From the NCBI GenBank assembly GCA_946902875.1, contig OX336343.1:1526754-1590753 (forward strand): a DNA stretch of 64,000 nucleotides, read 5' to 3'. Below, in pieces: positions 45,015 to 57,900 of the stretch (the stretch's first letter is position 1; the number at the start of each line of letters is the position of its first letter). The stretch comes from Nematopogon swammerdamellus (lineage: Eukaryota > Arthropoda > Insecta > Lepidoptera > Adelidae). Made by a program: the position numbers and the translations under genes. The notes under the pieces are model-generated. The model was not told the origin of the DNA. It saw nothing but the letters and a program-made list of their open reading frames with translations, and ran no database searches.

Positions 45015-45130
45015 AACATTAGTTCCTAAAGTGTCACGTTACTGAGATAATTGGACGTAAAGATCGCATTATGGCCATATTGCGATCTTTACCTCCAATT
45101 ATCTCAGTTTTTACTTTAGGAACTAATGTT
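45015..45130. repeat. 116-bp near-perfect palindrome
   Basis: AACATTAGTTCCTAAAGTG with GAGATAATTGGACGTAAAGA to TCGCA, then the inverse. Loop TTATGGCCATA. The right arm lacks a few bases. Confidence 0.85.
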
Positions 45131-45174
45131 ATATAATATAACAAATAGCGGACGATGACCAAGCCACAAACTTT

Positions 45175-45360
45175 CGAAGCCCTTTATATTTCTTCCTTTT
45201 TTTTTGTTAAGTTATATTAGGGTGTTAAAATTAGGTTATTTTTTTTATAACCACCTAAAAACACTTTATTTTCGAAAATACTTCCGAAATTTAAATTTTC
45301 CCTCAAAACTGAGAACGACCAATCAGAGCAATTCGCCTAGTGGACTTTGGAAATATGCGC
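45175..45360 (+). repeat. Partial copy of the foldback arm
   Basis: TTAGGGTGTTAAAATTAGGT, TTATAACCACCTAAAAACAC and CGACCAATCAGAGCAATTCG as in 44040-44870. Confidence 0.7.
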
Positions 45361-45802
45361 ACCGCACAGAGCCCAAAGAGTATTAATTTTGGACCGGCGG
45401 CGGCGGCGGCGGACGGAGTTCTTTCTTCGGACCGGTCAAAATTAAAATGGCTGCCGCTCTTTGAAGGAAAAGGAAGCGGCGGCGATTTCTCGTTTTTACG
45501 TAAAAGCATGTGAAAAGTGAAATTTTTGCACGAGTTATTACATAGTGATTCCTAATATATTTTGAGACTCTAATAACATCCCAGATAAACTTTTGCCAGC
45601 ACATGTACTGTAGTGTTCATTTTTGAGGTCTGTGTTCTGGGACCCGATTTCTACGGATAACGTGTTGATTTGAACATTTTGTGCTATCGGTTTTGTCTGC
45701 AAGCATCTAGCTTCTCGGACTACCGCCCAGAAGACACCCACAGGAGGAATATACCGCGCATATCCTATGCGATGCTGTCTATTCAGGTGACGCGGCCAGG
45801 CT
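45361..45802 (+). promoter_or_regulatory. Probable promoter/5' UTR of the RBBP6-like gene
   Basis: A GC-rich (CGG)n-like block at 45400-45420, then GGCTGCCGCTCTTTGAAGGA. No TATA box evident. GTCTATTCAG|GTGACG (45777-45786) could be a 5' UTR acceptor. Confidence 0.35.
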
Positions 45803-45968
45803 ATGTCAGTTCACTATAAGTTCAAGAGCGCGTTGGACTACGACACTGTCACGTTCGATGGGCTGCACATCTCAGTAGGCGAGCTCAAGAGTGCCATCTC
45901 TCAGCAAAAACGTATTGGAAAAACATCGGATTTCGATCTTCAGATCACCAACGCACAGACCAAGGAAG
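45803..45968 (+). CDS. RBBP6: RBBP6 exon 1: DWNN start
   Basis: ATG 45803; donor AAGGAAG|GTTAGT (phase 1). Confidence 0.93.
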
Positions 45969-48900
45969 GTTAGTTGCAACATATACATTTAGGTTTACAT
46001 GATAGGGCGGGTTTCCATTACGAACAACGATTAAAAAAATAAATAAACAAAAACCATAAAGGGCCCGAAAACACTGCTTTTAGAAAAGACACCGAAACTA
46101 CGCATTTCCGGCAAACAATTCTTTTTGGTAATAGTTCCATAGACCCTCACCTACCAGTCCCAGCTACCAGCAATTTTCTAATTAACAGGCCTTATACTAC
46201 AGCACACCCAAAGACTTAGTATGCGGAAATGAAAACGGGGGCCAAAAATAAAAAATAAATATTTTACGAAAAAATGTCATACAAAATGGTGTCTTATCCC
46301 AATCAAACATTTATAGTATATTTTACAAAGTGGTACACATTTTGTAAAAATCATTCCTTCCTCGCTGGCCATTTTTTTAGTTTAGCCGCAGGCCGGATAA
46401 ACCAAGCTCGCGGGCCGGAACTGTCCCGCGGGCCGTAGTTTGCCCATCGCTGTACTTACACCATGGCATCTAGTTTATCAAGGTGTTATGGGCTGACATC
46501 ACGGATGTTGTATGTAGTTGACGTAGCCAACCGCGTCAGTTTCAACAAAAAAAATTCTTTTTTTTGCCTCAAATTTTTTTTAAATTATTCAAACGCGCAA
46601 ACTCTCCGTGCAGTATACTGCGACGACCACACGCTCATACCGAAGAACACCTCGCTGCTGGTGGCGCGCATCCCGCTCGCGGTCCAACCGAAGAAGCCGT
46701 GGCACGGGGACGGCGGCGCGGGGGCGGCGGCCAAGCACAAGGATGTCGGCCACAACAAGGGGCTCGCGGACCTCTCCCGCATGGAGGGCAGCGAGCAGGA
46801 CAAGATCAACGCTATGATCTCGCAGTCCACACTCGACTACGATCCTAGCAAGTTAGCATTATTATTATATTTTTTTATTTACTCATTTACATATTTACAT
46901 TAATTTTTCATTATACAGGGTATAAAAATACAAAAACACAATGGAGCCTCGATAATCCGTACTCAGGCTAATCCGAACGCCTCTATAATCCGAACACCGC
47001 CAAGTGACCCCCTCTCGCTGACGAATCTAGGAATGACGATTCTTTTACGAGTTTATTGACGATTCTCCTACTCCAAATTTCAAGAAAATACCCACTCGCA
47101 AGCCATATCAACACTTAATACTTGCTTGGACTGGGCTGACTAAAATGACCTCTCGTTATCCGAAAAGATGATGCTACGTAATTTTAGGGACAAGGCTTTT
47201 TATTTGTCAATAAATAGAACCCGCCAGACTAAAATAGACTGAATGAAACCACCGCACTGAATGAAAGGTCGGTCCAAACGGCTATGTAAATAGTTTGTGT
47301 TTTCCGTCCAGTTCAGTGTAGCCGGCACAACCGAAGGGAAGCACTGACGTGGCACCAAGTTCGCCCGGTGTTATGGGCTGACATCACGGATGTTGTAGGT
47401 GATGTAGCCAACCGTGTCAGTTTCCATAAAAAAAAAAAAAAATCTAAGTAACTGTTTTTTGTGTATTTTATGATTCAAAAGGTCACTCAATATATTTTTT
47501 CAAAGTATACAGCTGTTTTATTGAATTTGTCTATATAACATACTATAATCCGAATGCTTCGTGAGTCCGAACAGGGGTAGTTTTTTGGTAGTTCAGATTA
47601 TCAAGGCTCTACTGTATGTTTAAAATTAATACAAAAAATAAACGGAGTTTCCACCACCGACGGCGGGGTGAACCCAAGCTATCGATGGTCGGGCCCTAGG
47701 GAGAGAAACCTCCGGACTTAGCGCGCAGTGTCAAGCAGTGCTGCCTTCTGGATCTGGCCCTTGACCCAACCACTCATATCGAAAGCCTCTTATTTTTATT
47801 ATTTTTATTGCTTCCAAACTGGGTGGCTCTGCCCGAGGTCGAAGCCGCATTTGTGTTGAGTATTGTAGAGTATGTACTTAACTCCAGATGTAAATGTAAA
47901 TTCGCCACCTAACACTATATTGGGCACAGTGGCGATTCCTTTAAGTTGGCTAGGTTGGCGCCGCCAAACCGAATAAAATGAATGCCACCATTAATATCGA
48001 ATTAATATTAATAACCCACGATGAATAAGATAAAACGTCAATCCATAATTTGAAATTTCGCGCGCGTCAAACGCGCGCGACGAATGACGACACATCAAGG
48101 CATTCATTGGCCGCTTGGCTACATTTGAAGCGCCATCGTATTCCATACAAACGGCCGATGTCCCCCATCCCGCGCGCACCCGCTGAACAGCCTTTCGAGT
48201 TGGCGCAGCGGGGAGCGCATTATTTAGCGCGACTAGCGAGCTATAGGTGTGCGTAAGTGTGCGCGCTGCGACTAGCGAGCTATGTGTGTTGTGTGTGCGT
48301 GTGTCAGTTGATAGCTGCATGTATTCTGTTATGTAGGTATGGACCTGGTAATCCTGGTATGGATGAATCCTCTGCTGTGTTTTTTTTTTCATTGGTTATA
48401 TGAAATTATGAAAAAAAAATTCCTTAGCCAGAGCCAACCCAATACTCAGCACCAGGAATCGCTGCTGATTGGGCAACGAGCAGGCTGACTGCCTGGCTAG
48501 TAAGGCTAGTACATCTGATGCAATAATTAGTCAATATAAAACTTTCTGCACTGACCACCTACCCGAAATAAAAAAGAACTGTTATAATATGTGGAAGCAA
48601 TATTTCGATGAGAGATCAGTGCAGAAAGGTATATGGTACAGAACAATGCAGTGTGAACCGTTAAAAATTCCCTGGTTTGCCAAGAGCGACAGACCGAGAA
48701 CAGAAATTGTAATGGGCCTGAGACTACGATCTGGACACATTCCAACCAATAAGACAATGTACCTTATGAAGATAGCACAATCACCCAACTGTAGCATATG
48801 TGCGATAGAAGAGGATCTACTCCATATACTGTTGGAATGTGCCCGGAACCAAGAACTGAGGCAGAAGCTATTGAGAGACTTAAGAACTGACAGACTCAAC

Positions 48901-51900
48901 CTGTTTTTTAAAGTATATGAAGCCTTGGGGCGAGCTCAGGGGGAGGAGTTTGAATTCATACTAAGTTTTTTTGTAAAGTTACAGGCGTTGAGTCGTGCTG
49001 AAGTACAATAAAAAATCAATATAGTTACTATGGGGCTGGCATAGCCAGGAATGGCTAAAGCTCTAAACAAAATAAAGATAAAAAAAAAAAAAAAAAAAAT
49101 AACACTATATTATCATGAGAATTTGTATAATACAATATAAAATAATATGCAAATTTGCTTTTTATGCTTTCCGAAGGTATTATAAGTAAGTATATGTCGG
49201 CACAGTATAAATTTATTATTATTGCTTAGTTGCTTAACCTCTTGGCTTTCGTCAGGGCCGGCCGGCCCGCAAACCGCTTACATCCGTTGACATCCGGAAG
49301 GGCTGGTCGGCCCCAAATTGCGATTTCTATTAATTTCCTTAATGAGTGAGAATGCTGGGCTGTACGGATAAAAACCTTTGCCTTTCTTATAGAACACACT
49401 ATAAAAATATTCCCAAGTCTTGAGAAAACAATTATTTTGACGACTATATCAATAGTTTTTTTTTATAACTTTGTAATCTCTGGCAGGATGGTAAACTGGT
49501 ATCTAGTCTAATGTAATTTAGAATGTGTTATTTGAATAGTTAAATTCACTATCTACGCATCCGTATTTCATTCGCATAGGGTTAATTTGACAATTTTATG
49601 TTTGGGAAATTGGGGGGAAAAAAAAATTACGGCGTGTTTTGTTTTTCCTGGAGATCTAAAAATCTGTCTGTGCTTCCCTCACCCTCACTTGTTGTGTACC
49701 GTTTTGTGGGTAACTTTATTAGTTGTCAAGAGCCCATAGATGTTAACGCTTTGACCTAATTATTTTACGAAACATTTGAGTTGACTTGTCCCAAAATTAG
49801 CTTATTTTCGTGCTGTGAAAATGGCATGGAAGCCAAGCATATTAAACATTTGGAAAGCCATACGGTTTCTTCTGAACGGTTGGTCGTGTCAAGTTGAAAT
49901 TTGGCAGTCTAGAAGACTTCAAAATATATTTAAAAAATTCCAACCATTAGTGGGGGTTGATTGTGACGTTTTGTAATGAAAATATTTTTTATATGGCAAG
50001 TGACACATTGTTGGAACCAGGTTGCATATTTGCAAAGTCTACTATGCTAGTTTGCGAAAGCCTTTTTTTATTTATATTGTTTGTCGATTGTCTGTTTGAG
50101 ACAACTATTCTACCCTATGATCTACGAGTGATGACCTAAAATTCGTTGGCGCAGGTAGGTCGAATGGCATTACAGCTTTGAGGGAACTGTATAATGAGCA
50201 GACATCGGAATCCGCGGGGCACGAATACGACCTTGTTAGGGATTGACTACGGCGATCAATAAACAATCGACACTGTTATAGATACTCATATTTATTTGTT
50301 TATTGTATTTTAGTCATGTCATATTTCAGACCTGAATACTTATATACACCGAGCATACTATATACCTACAGTACTTATATAAACATGTAAACTTTATGTT
50401 AACGATTAAGTAAATATAATACATAATTTATATAAGGTCTTTCAAAATTAGTTCATAGTACGCTAAGGGGGGGTTCTGTATCATATAGGGAGTAAAACCT
50501 ATATAAAAATTTTTGGACCTTGGGCTTTTTTTAAGTAAAAATTTTTTTTATGTAGGTATTTAAATAAAAAAATAGGTGCTTGATTTTTATAGCCTAATCG
50601 ATTCAGTTTCATAACAGTAACAAAAAAGTCTTCAATATCATTATGATGTAACACGTGTAAGTTGGTAAAAAAATCAAATTCTTTCTATTCCATATTAATA
50701 AAACTAATATTGTGGTTTGAACAGATTTGTATTGTACCTACAAAGTAAATACAACATTTGTTTATTATATCTTATTTTCTATAGAAATACTCTTAGTTTT
50801 AATAATCGACATTATTCCATATTATTCTAAAATAACAATCGATTTTCGATATTTGTGGATACATTGTCCCATCACTAAACAACCTTGAATCATTCGTGCC
50901 CCGCGGATTCCGATGTATGATAATGAGGATTCATGGTCAGGTGCGGTCATTTTAAAATTGTTCGTTACTGAACGCAGAGTCTGGAAAACACTTGTTTAAT
51001 TTTTTATTTTGATGATGACACGGTTGACTACACCACCTACAATATCCGTGATGTCAGCCCATATCACCGGGTGAACTAGGTGCCTTGTCAGTGTTACCCT
51101 TCACGGCTACACTGAACTGGACGGAAGACACAAACTATTTACATAGCCGTTTCGACCAACGTTTCATTCGGTGCGGTGGTACCGAACCGTTACCCCGGGC
51201 GGGATAAACCCTACCACTTAGTAAGGTAAGAAGGGAAGGGCCTCACAGTTTTACGTGGAATCCGAACCGCAGTCAGTCTCCGACGGTCGAGCGGTCACCC
51301 ATCCGAGTACTGACCGCGCTTGCTTAGGGTTGCTTAACAAAAGTCGACTGATCGCACCACTGAGCTAATGAGGCTTCGTTGTTGTTATGTTGTTTTGTGG
51401 AGAATCCCCCCCCCCCCCCCCCCCCCCCCCCCCGCATCACAAGAGGCTGGGCAGGAAACAACAACAACAAACGCTTCACTTTTCTCACAAATTCTTAATA
51501 TATTGTGAATTGTTTCATTTGTTTTTAGCTACCAGAAGATCCGAGGACAGAATCAGCGCGGTGACGTACCGCCCAACTACCGCTGCCATCGCTGCCACAA
51601 GCCCGGCCACTGGATCAAGAACTGCCCCATCGTCGCCATCGCTGTCAGTATCAACTGCTAACTACTGCACCATCTGTGATGTCAGCCCCTAACACTTGTT
51701 GAACTAGGCGCCGTGTTAGCGCTAGGGAAGGTGTGGAACTAAGCTTGCCATGGCTTCACCGAACATATCCGGGCCCATCGGCAGTAGAGGAGGGTGTTAA
51801 GGTCGGGACTAGCGAGTGGCCACTCGAAATTTCCCGCGCATGCTTCACGTTTCGGCTCGCATGAAGCCTTCGTCAGCTAGTCTGCGTTGACTAGGACACG

Positions 51901-54900
51901 GGGAAACCACCAGTCCCGCTCTCGACCTCCCTCTCTCTACCTATCCATATTCTGTAGGATGCTTCCAGTGACGTTTTCGAAGCTCTCTCCATGTAGCTTA
52001 GCGTCGATCTTGGCAGCCCTAGATTCTTGGAACGAAGAAGAAGTGGACGGAAAACACCGAAACTATTTACATAGCATTTTCGACTGACTTTTCATTCAGT
52101 GCGGTGGTATCAACCCGGGCGGGTTAAACCCTACCACTGGTTGGGTTCCGTATCGTATGGGGCGTATACTATGTCTACGCTTTCTGTCCGTCCGTCCGTC
52201 CATCTGTCGTACCTTTAAAGGACTGTAATCTTTTGAACTTTTCACAGAATGGATGCTAATGCTATGGCGGATATCCTAAAAAATAATAAAAAAAACAAAA
52301 AGTAAAAAATTTACCCATTCCAGATTTAGACATTCCAAGTCCTCATGTATGACCGCATGTTTTTTTTTCCTGGTGTTAAAAAATGCATCTTTGATTCTAA
52401 AGATGTGAATTCTCACCTTGTTTACATAGTTTTGTGGGTAATGAAATTTGCTATAAGTGCCAAATTCAGTTTATTGATCTGACTTCATTATTTTAAGAAA
52501 TCTAAGAGTTTTTGTGAAAGTCGGCGCTCAAGGTCGCGCAATGCTGCAGCACGGCGAGAACGCCTGGAAGTCAACGGTTTTGGAAAAATGTATACGTACA
52601 AACGTCAAACTTAATGTGATTATAGTGCAACCTCTAAAAAAACAACTAATAATAAAAAATAAAAAAAAGTAACCAACAATTACGTGGTGGTACGGGAACC
52701 CTCGGTGCGCGAGTCGGAGTCGCACTTGGCAGGTTTTTTGTTCTTATCATCTCTTGAACTGCAGCATAATAATTAAAATAATTGGTTGTCTGTAAAGTCG
52801 GTTTACGGATGATAGTTTTACGTGATAACGTCATAAAGAAACACAGCTATAAGAATTACCGTATTTTTTCGTACGGCACCCCCATCGCTGCGTACGCCGT
52901 ACATTTGTCGATTTCTAGCCTCGATTACCGTACGATACGGCAATTACCGTACGTTTGGCAACACTGCCGCTACATTTGTCGATTTCTAGCCTCGATTACC
53001 GTACGATACGGCAATTACCGTACGTTTGGCAACACTGCCGCTTGGGCCGATTGTGCCTCTCTATCGCTTGTTACGCGCTCTCGCTTGCACACACAGGCTC
53101 AGATGGAACGTGACACTTTTTCGTGCGTGCAGCCGGTGTTCATCAATTTATAAGACGTCACTAATGCAATAATAATTGTTGTGTTTGCCACCAGGGATCG
53201 GAGTCCGTGGAGATCCGAAGGAGTACGGGCATACCGCGTAGTTTTATGGTACCGGTAGACGGCCCCAAGGCCCCCGGAGCCATGATGACGCCCACCGGCA
53301 GTTTTGCTGTTCCCGTCGTTGATCAGTGAGTATCTTTACATTTTATACGAGAGACAATAATTAATGATAGTCTATGTGTGCTCTGAAATGCCGTTTATTG
53401 TTCATTGAGCTTTCTTAAAACCGCTCACGCGTCGACAACCGATTTCGTAAAACATCGCAGTTATTTTCCAATAAGCAATTCATCACGCAAGAAAAAAAAA
53501 CACCTATAGCAAAAGCATGGTTGTAATTATTTTCCTAAAAAAAACCGACAAAATTATCTATAGCTTACAGTGCACCGACACAGTGGTTTTCGATGGTGCT
53601 TTATTCCCAAAAGTCGTGAGTCGATCCATGCACTGTTTTTGTGTTAACCCACGCTGTAAATCGTAATAAATCATCGCACGAAAATGTTCATGAGTGAAAT
53701 CCATGGTGACGATAAGACGCGCAATTTTTAAAATGACGCCACAATGTAAAAACAATTGACAGTTAGATGAACCAAACTGTATTCTACAGCCAAAGAGTTC
53801 CATTTTCAAATGTTCTAATTACTTTTTAAATATTCTTCATGTAAGTGGCCAGTTCCGAATTCATAAATAGCAGCCTAGTAAGAGACTGAAGTAGAAGATG
53901 AAACTCGTTATTATTTGTGCAATAATTGGTGTCGCCGTACGTACAGTGAGGCGTACCAAGCGTCGGAGAGCGGGACGGGCGGAGAGACGGGCGCGCCGGC
54001 GGAGAGCGAGCGGCGCGAGATCCCGGACGACCTCATCTGCAGCCTGTGCCGTGACCTGCTCACAGACGCCGTTATGATCCCATGCTGCGGCAACTCCTTC
54101 TGCGACGAATGTGAGTCCCACTTCATAATAATAATTGCACTGTTGTAGCAAGTTTTTTTTTTTATGTAAACCAGCATGTTTGGCTGTGCCGAGAGACCAA
54201 TGGTGCAGTCGACAGAGCCAAAATCACCTCTCCTCGCGAAACCACGCTCAGTTAGGTGCCATGCCAGCAGATTTGCGTACTGTTGCTAGGCTGTCTAGCC
54301 CGTTAATACGACGCTTGAAGACACCCAGGTTAAAGGATTCAGGAAATACACTCGCCGGAAGACAGTTCCACACTCTAGTGGTGCGACAAAGAAACGATTT
54401 AGAGAACCGATGGGTTCTCAAAAACCCAATGTCAACAACAAAAGGGTGCTGAGTCTCTGCGACGAGTCATGCGGTGATAGGACGGGTGGCAGGGAATAAG
54501 GGATGCTAGTTCCACAGAGCAGCGTCCGTGATAGTTGCAGGTTCAAACCGTGGTAGGCTCAAATTGTAGCCGATTGGGTTGGTACCACCGTACTGGGCGT
54601 AAGGTGACCACATAGCAGCCCCGGCTGTACTCTCCTCTAGTCCAGTATAGCCAGAGCAATGCAAAGGGAAGTCTTCGGTACGGCATCTTCTCGGAGGTGA
54701 TGTTGGCCGGTCGGAGCATGTGCTCTGGCCCCTCTGACTCAGCCCACCCATAAAAGTTTCGTTCGTTTCTTTGTCGCACCGCTAGGGTGTGGAACTGTCT
54801 TCCAGCGAGTGTATTTCCTGAATCCTTTAACCTGGGTGTCTTCAAGCGTCGTATTAACGGGCTAGACAGCCTAGCAACAGTCCGCAAATCTGCTGGCATG

Positions 54901-57900
54901 GCACCTAACTGAGCGTGGTTTCGCGAGGAGAGGTGATTTTGGCTCTGTCGACTGCACCATTGGTCCCTCGACAACGCCACCCATGCGTAAAAAAAAAAAA
55001 AAAAGATTACATAAAAAAATGTTCTGATCAAATATGTAACTTATTGATGACTGATGGTAGTTGGTGTTGGAAAAAAACCAACGGGTCTTTGTTATACTCC
55101 GTGGAATGTTTACCAAGTGCTTGCGGCTCTGGTGCAGGTATTCGCGGAGCGCTGCTGGAGTCTGAGGATCACGAGTGCCCCGACTGCCGTGAGAAGGAGA
55201 TCTCCCCCACCACCCTCATCCCCAACAGGTATGCCACACCGTCCAACTTGTCTTGCATCTTCATAACATTTTGAATGCCTTTTGGACTAACTTATGCAGT
55301 GTACACTTTTCAGAGAGCTATGAATTAATTTTTGGTTAATAATTTTCTTTGAAAGGATAGCTAGAAGAAATCACTCATAGTGATAAATCCACCTTTCTAC
55401 ACACTTTTATTTATAGTCTTGTTATTTTTGTTGGCAATTAAGCATTTCAATTCAACTTACTGAGACTGTAATGGGTGATTACTGCATCTGAGATTACGAT
55501 CCGGACACATTCCAACAAATAGGATAATGCACCTCATGAAGATAGCACAATTACCCAACTGCAGCACATGTAGAAAGATAGAAGAGGGCCTACTCCATAA
55601 TATGTCCGGGAATGGAACCGTGAACTGATGCAGAAGCTATTGAGAGACTTAAGAACTGGCAGACTCAACCTGTTCTTAAAGTACATGAAACCTTGGGTCG
55701 AGCTCGTGCGCCGAGGGTTCCGTATCGCCATGTCATGGTCAGCGCCACTCACACCATCTATGGATTAGTTAAAATGCTTCATACTTTTTTCGGTAGATGG
55801 CGCATACACTTTTAGTTTCTTGTATGGGGACTTGCGTGAATTTTTTACTTTTTCTTATTTAAATTTTTTATTTATTTTTTTTTTTTTATGGAAACTGACA
55901 TGGTTTACATCACCTACAACATCCGTGATGTCAGCCCATAACACCGGGTGCACTTGGTGCCACGTCAGTGCTTCCCTTCGGCCGTGCCGACTTTTCTTAT
56001 TTTTATTTTTTGTTATATCGGCCATAATAAGACATATTCAGTAAAAATCAACGGGCTACCTATTACGGTTCAAGAGATACAGCTCTCGGACGGACAGATG
56101 GACACACAGACAGCGTAGGCTTAGTAATAGGGTCCCATACGACGGATACGGAACCCTAAAAATGGCTAATGGCATAAATAAAATAAAGATTAAAAAAAAT
56201 TCTACTTAATTCTTGACGATGACCTTGCCTTCGTCCATCCCGCATTCCGCAATGTGCCGTGTTGAATACTTGGAGTGTGCCGCGTTTGTGCTGATCTCTC
56301 CCGCTCACCGGACAGGTTCCTGCGCAACTCGGTGTCATCGTTCCGCAACCAGACGGGCTACAGCCGGCGCGCGCCGCACCGCCCCGCCAACATACCGCCA
56401 CCGCCCGTCGTGCAGCCCCCACCTGGTATGCGTAAGTTATATTAAAAACAAAAACATCTCTATAAAGTTTCTTACCCTTACGTTCTTCCTTATAGATTGC
56501 ATTGCTTAACGGGACATGACAAAAATTAAAAAATGATGAATTACAGTAGGGCCTTGGTAATCCGGACCCCCGATAGTCCAGTGATCGCGGTAACCGGACA
56601 GCCGATAGAGGAGACAGGCGGTGGCGCGGCAAGAGGTTGTGCGCTGCCCGACGCGTCGCTTTTCCAATCGCAGTACTGCCCCACGACCAGGCACATCTGT
56701 GCCAGGCATATATCCGTGTTTGCGAAAAATGGCGCCACATAAACACCTCTAACACTGCAGGACGAAGTGTGATTTCTCGAGATGATCGATAGAGGTGATA
56801 GTTACACTACGATTTTGAAGATGTTTGGAATAAGCGGATAAATAAAACAAATTCATACTATAATCACATCTCGGACCTGGAGGACTAGGAATCTGGGACA
56901 GCAGCAAGGGAAGAAATTGGACTCACTGGAGACCGATTCTGAAAGTCAGAAAAAAACAAAAAAACTGTTTGCAGGTAGCAAAAGAGGAGAACAAAAAAAA
57001 ATACTATAATCCGGACGTCTTGGTAATCCGGCATAAAGGCCCTACTGTATACTGAATATGCATATGTCTCAATGAAATATTGTTAATGTTGTGCGTTCTT
57101 TATAACGAAATAAATATCTGATTCTGAATCTGAATCTAATGGGGTTCGTTCACACCTTTCCATTATTATAACATTACCTGTCATGTTTACTGTCGTGAAC
57201 GAGCATTATAAGTAATAATAGTAATAAAGATAATGTATGTATATATGTATGTGCGTAGAACATCAGCCATCGTCCGCACCTCACCTGGCTCCACCCAACG
57301 GGCAGAATCAGCTCATTCCACCCACCATCGGTATGTAGGCTTCTATTGTAGTGTCTGTGTATGTGTGTTGGGGATGTATATTTGTAATAAGAACAAGTAT
57401 TTTTATAACATTGTTTTGTTAAATAAAAAATATAAATAAATTCAATTAATAAAAATTAAATTAAATGAAATCTTTAGCAGTTTGACCGGAACTGCCGAAC
57501 GAAATAATTTTAAATTATTAACAACTCTTTGTTGTATCAATGTATACTAATGTGACTGCTGTTTTCATTAGTCATACAAATGTAACAGATACTTCAAATA
57601 AATAACGATTACTTACAATAACGATTACTTTGTGTTTTTAGTGAGAATTTTTCGAATAACATTTTCTTCCTCTGAAACTAACTGAACACTCGATTTTGTC
57701 TGAATTTGTTGTTGGTTTGTTTGTTTGTTTATTTGTTCATGTTTGTTTGTTGTTTTATCACAATGCTGAAGTGTGTGAGAGTGGGATTGTTTTTGTATAT
57801 TATTTTTATGTAGAACTACGTTTGAACGATGCAAGAAACCTAAAGAGATACAATGAAGGAAGTTTAATTTTTAGGTTTCCGTATCTGCACTCCGTCTGTC

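Noticed and set aside
50157..50230. Exon with GTAGGTCGAATGGCATTACA ... as part of RBBP6
   Set aside because: No RBBP6 similarity and no phase-compatible splice pair; it is the edge of an inverted repeat element.
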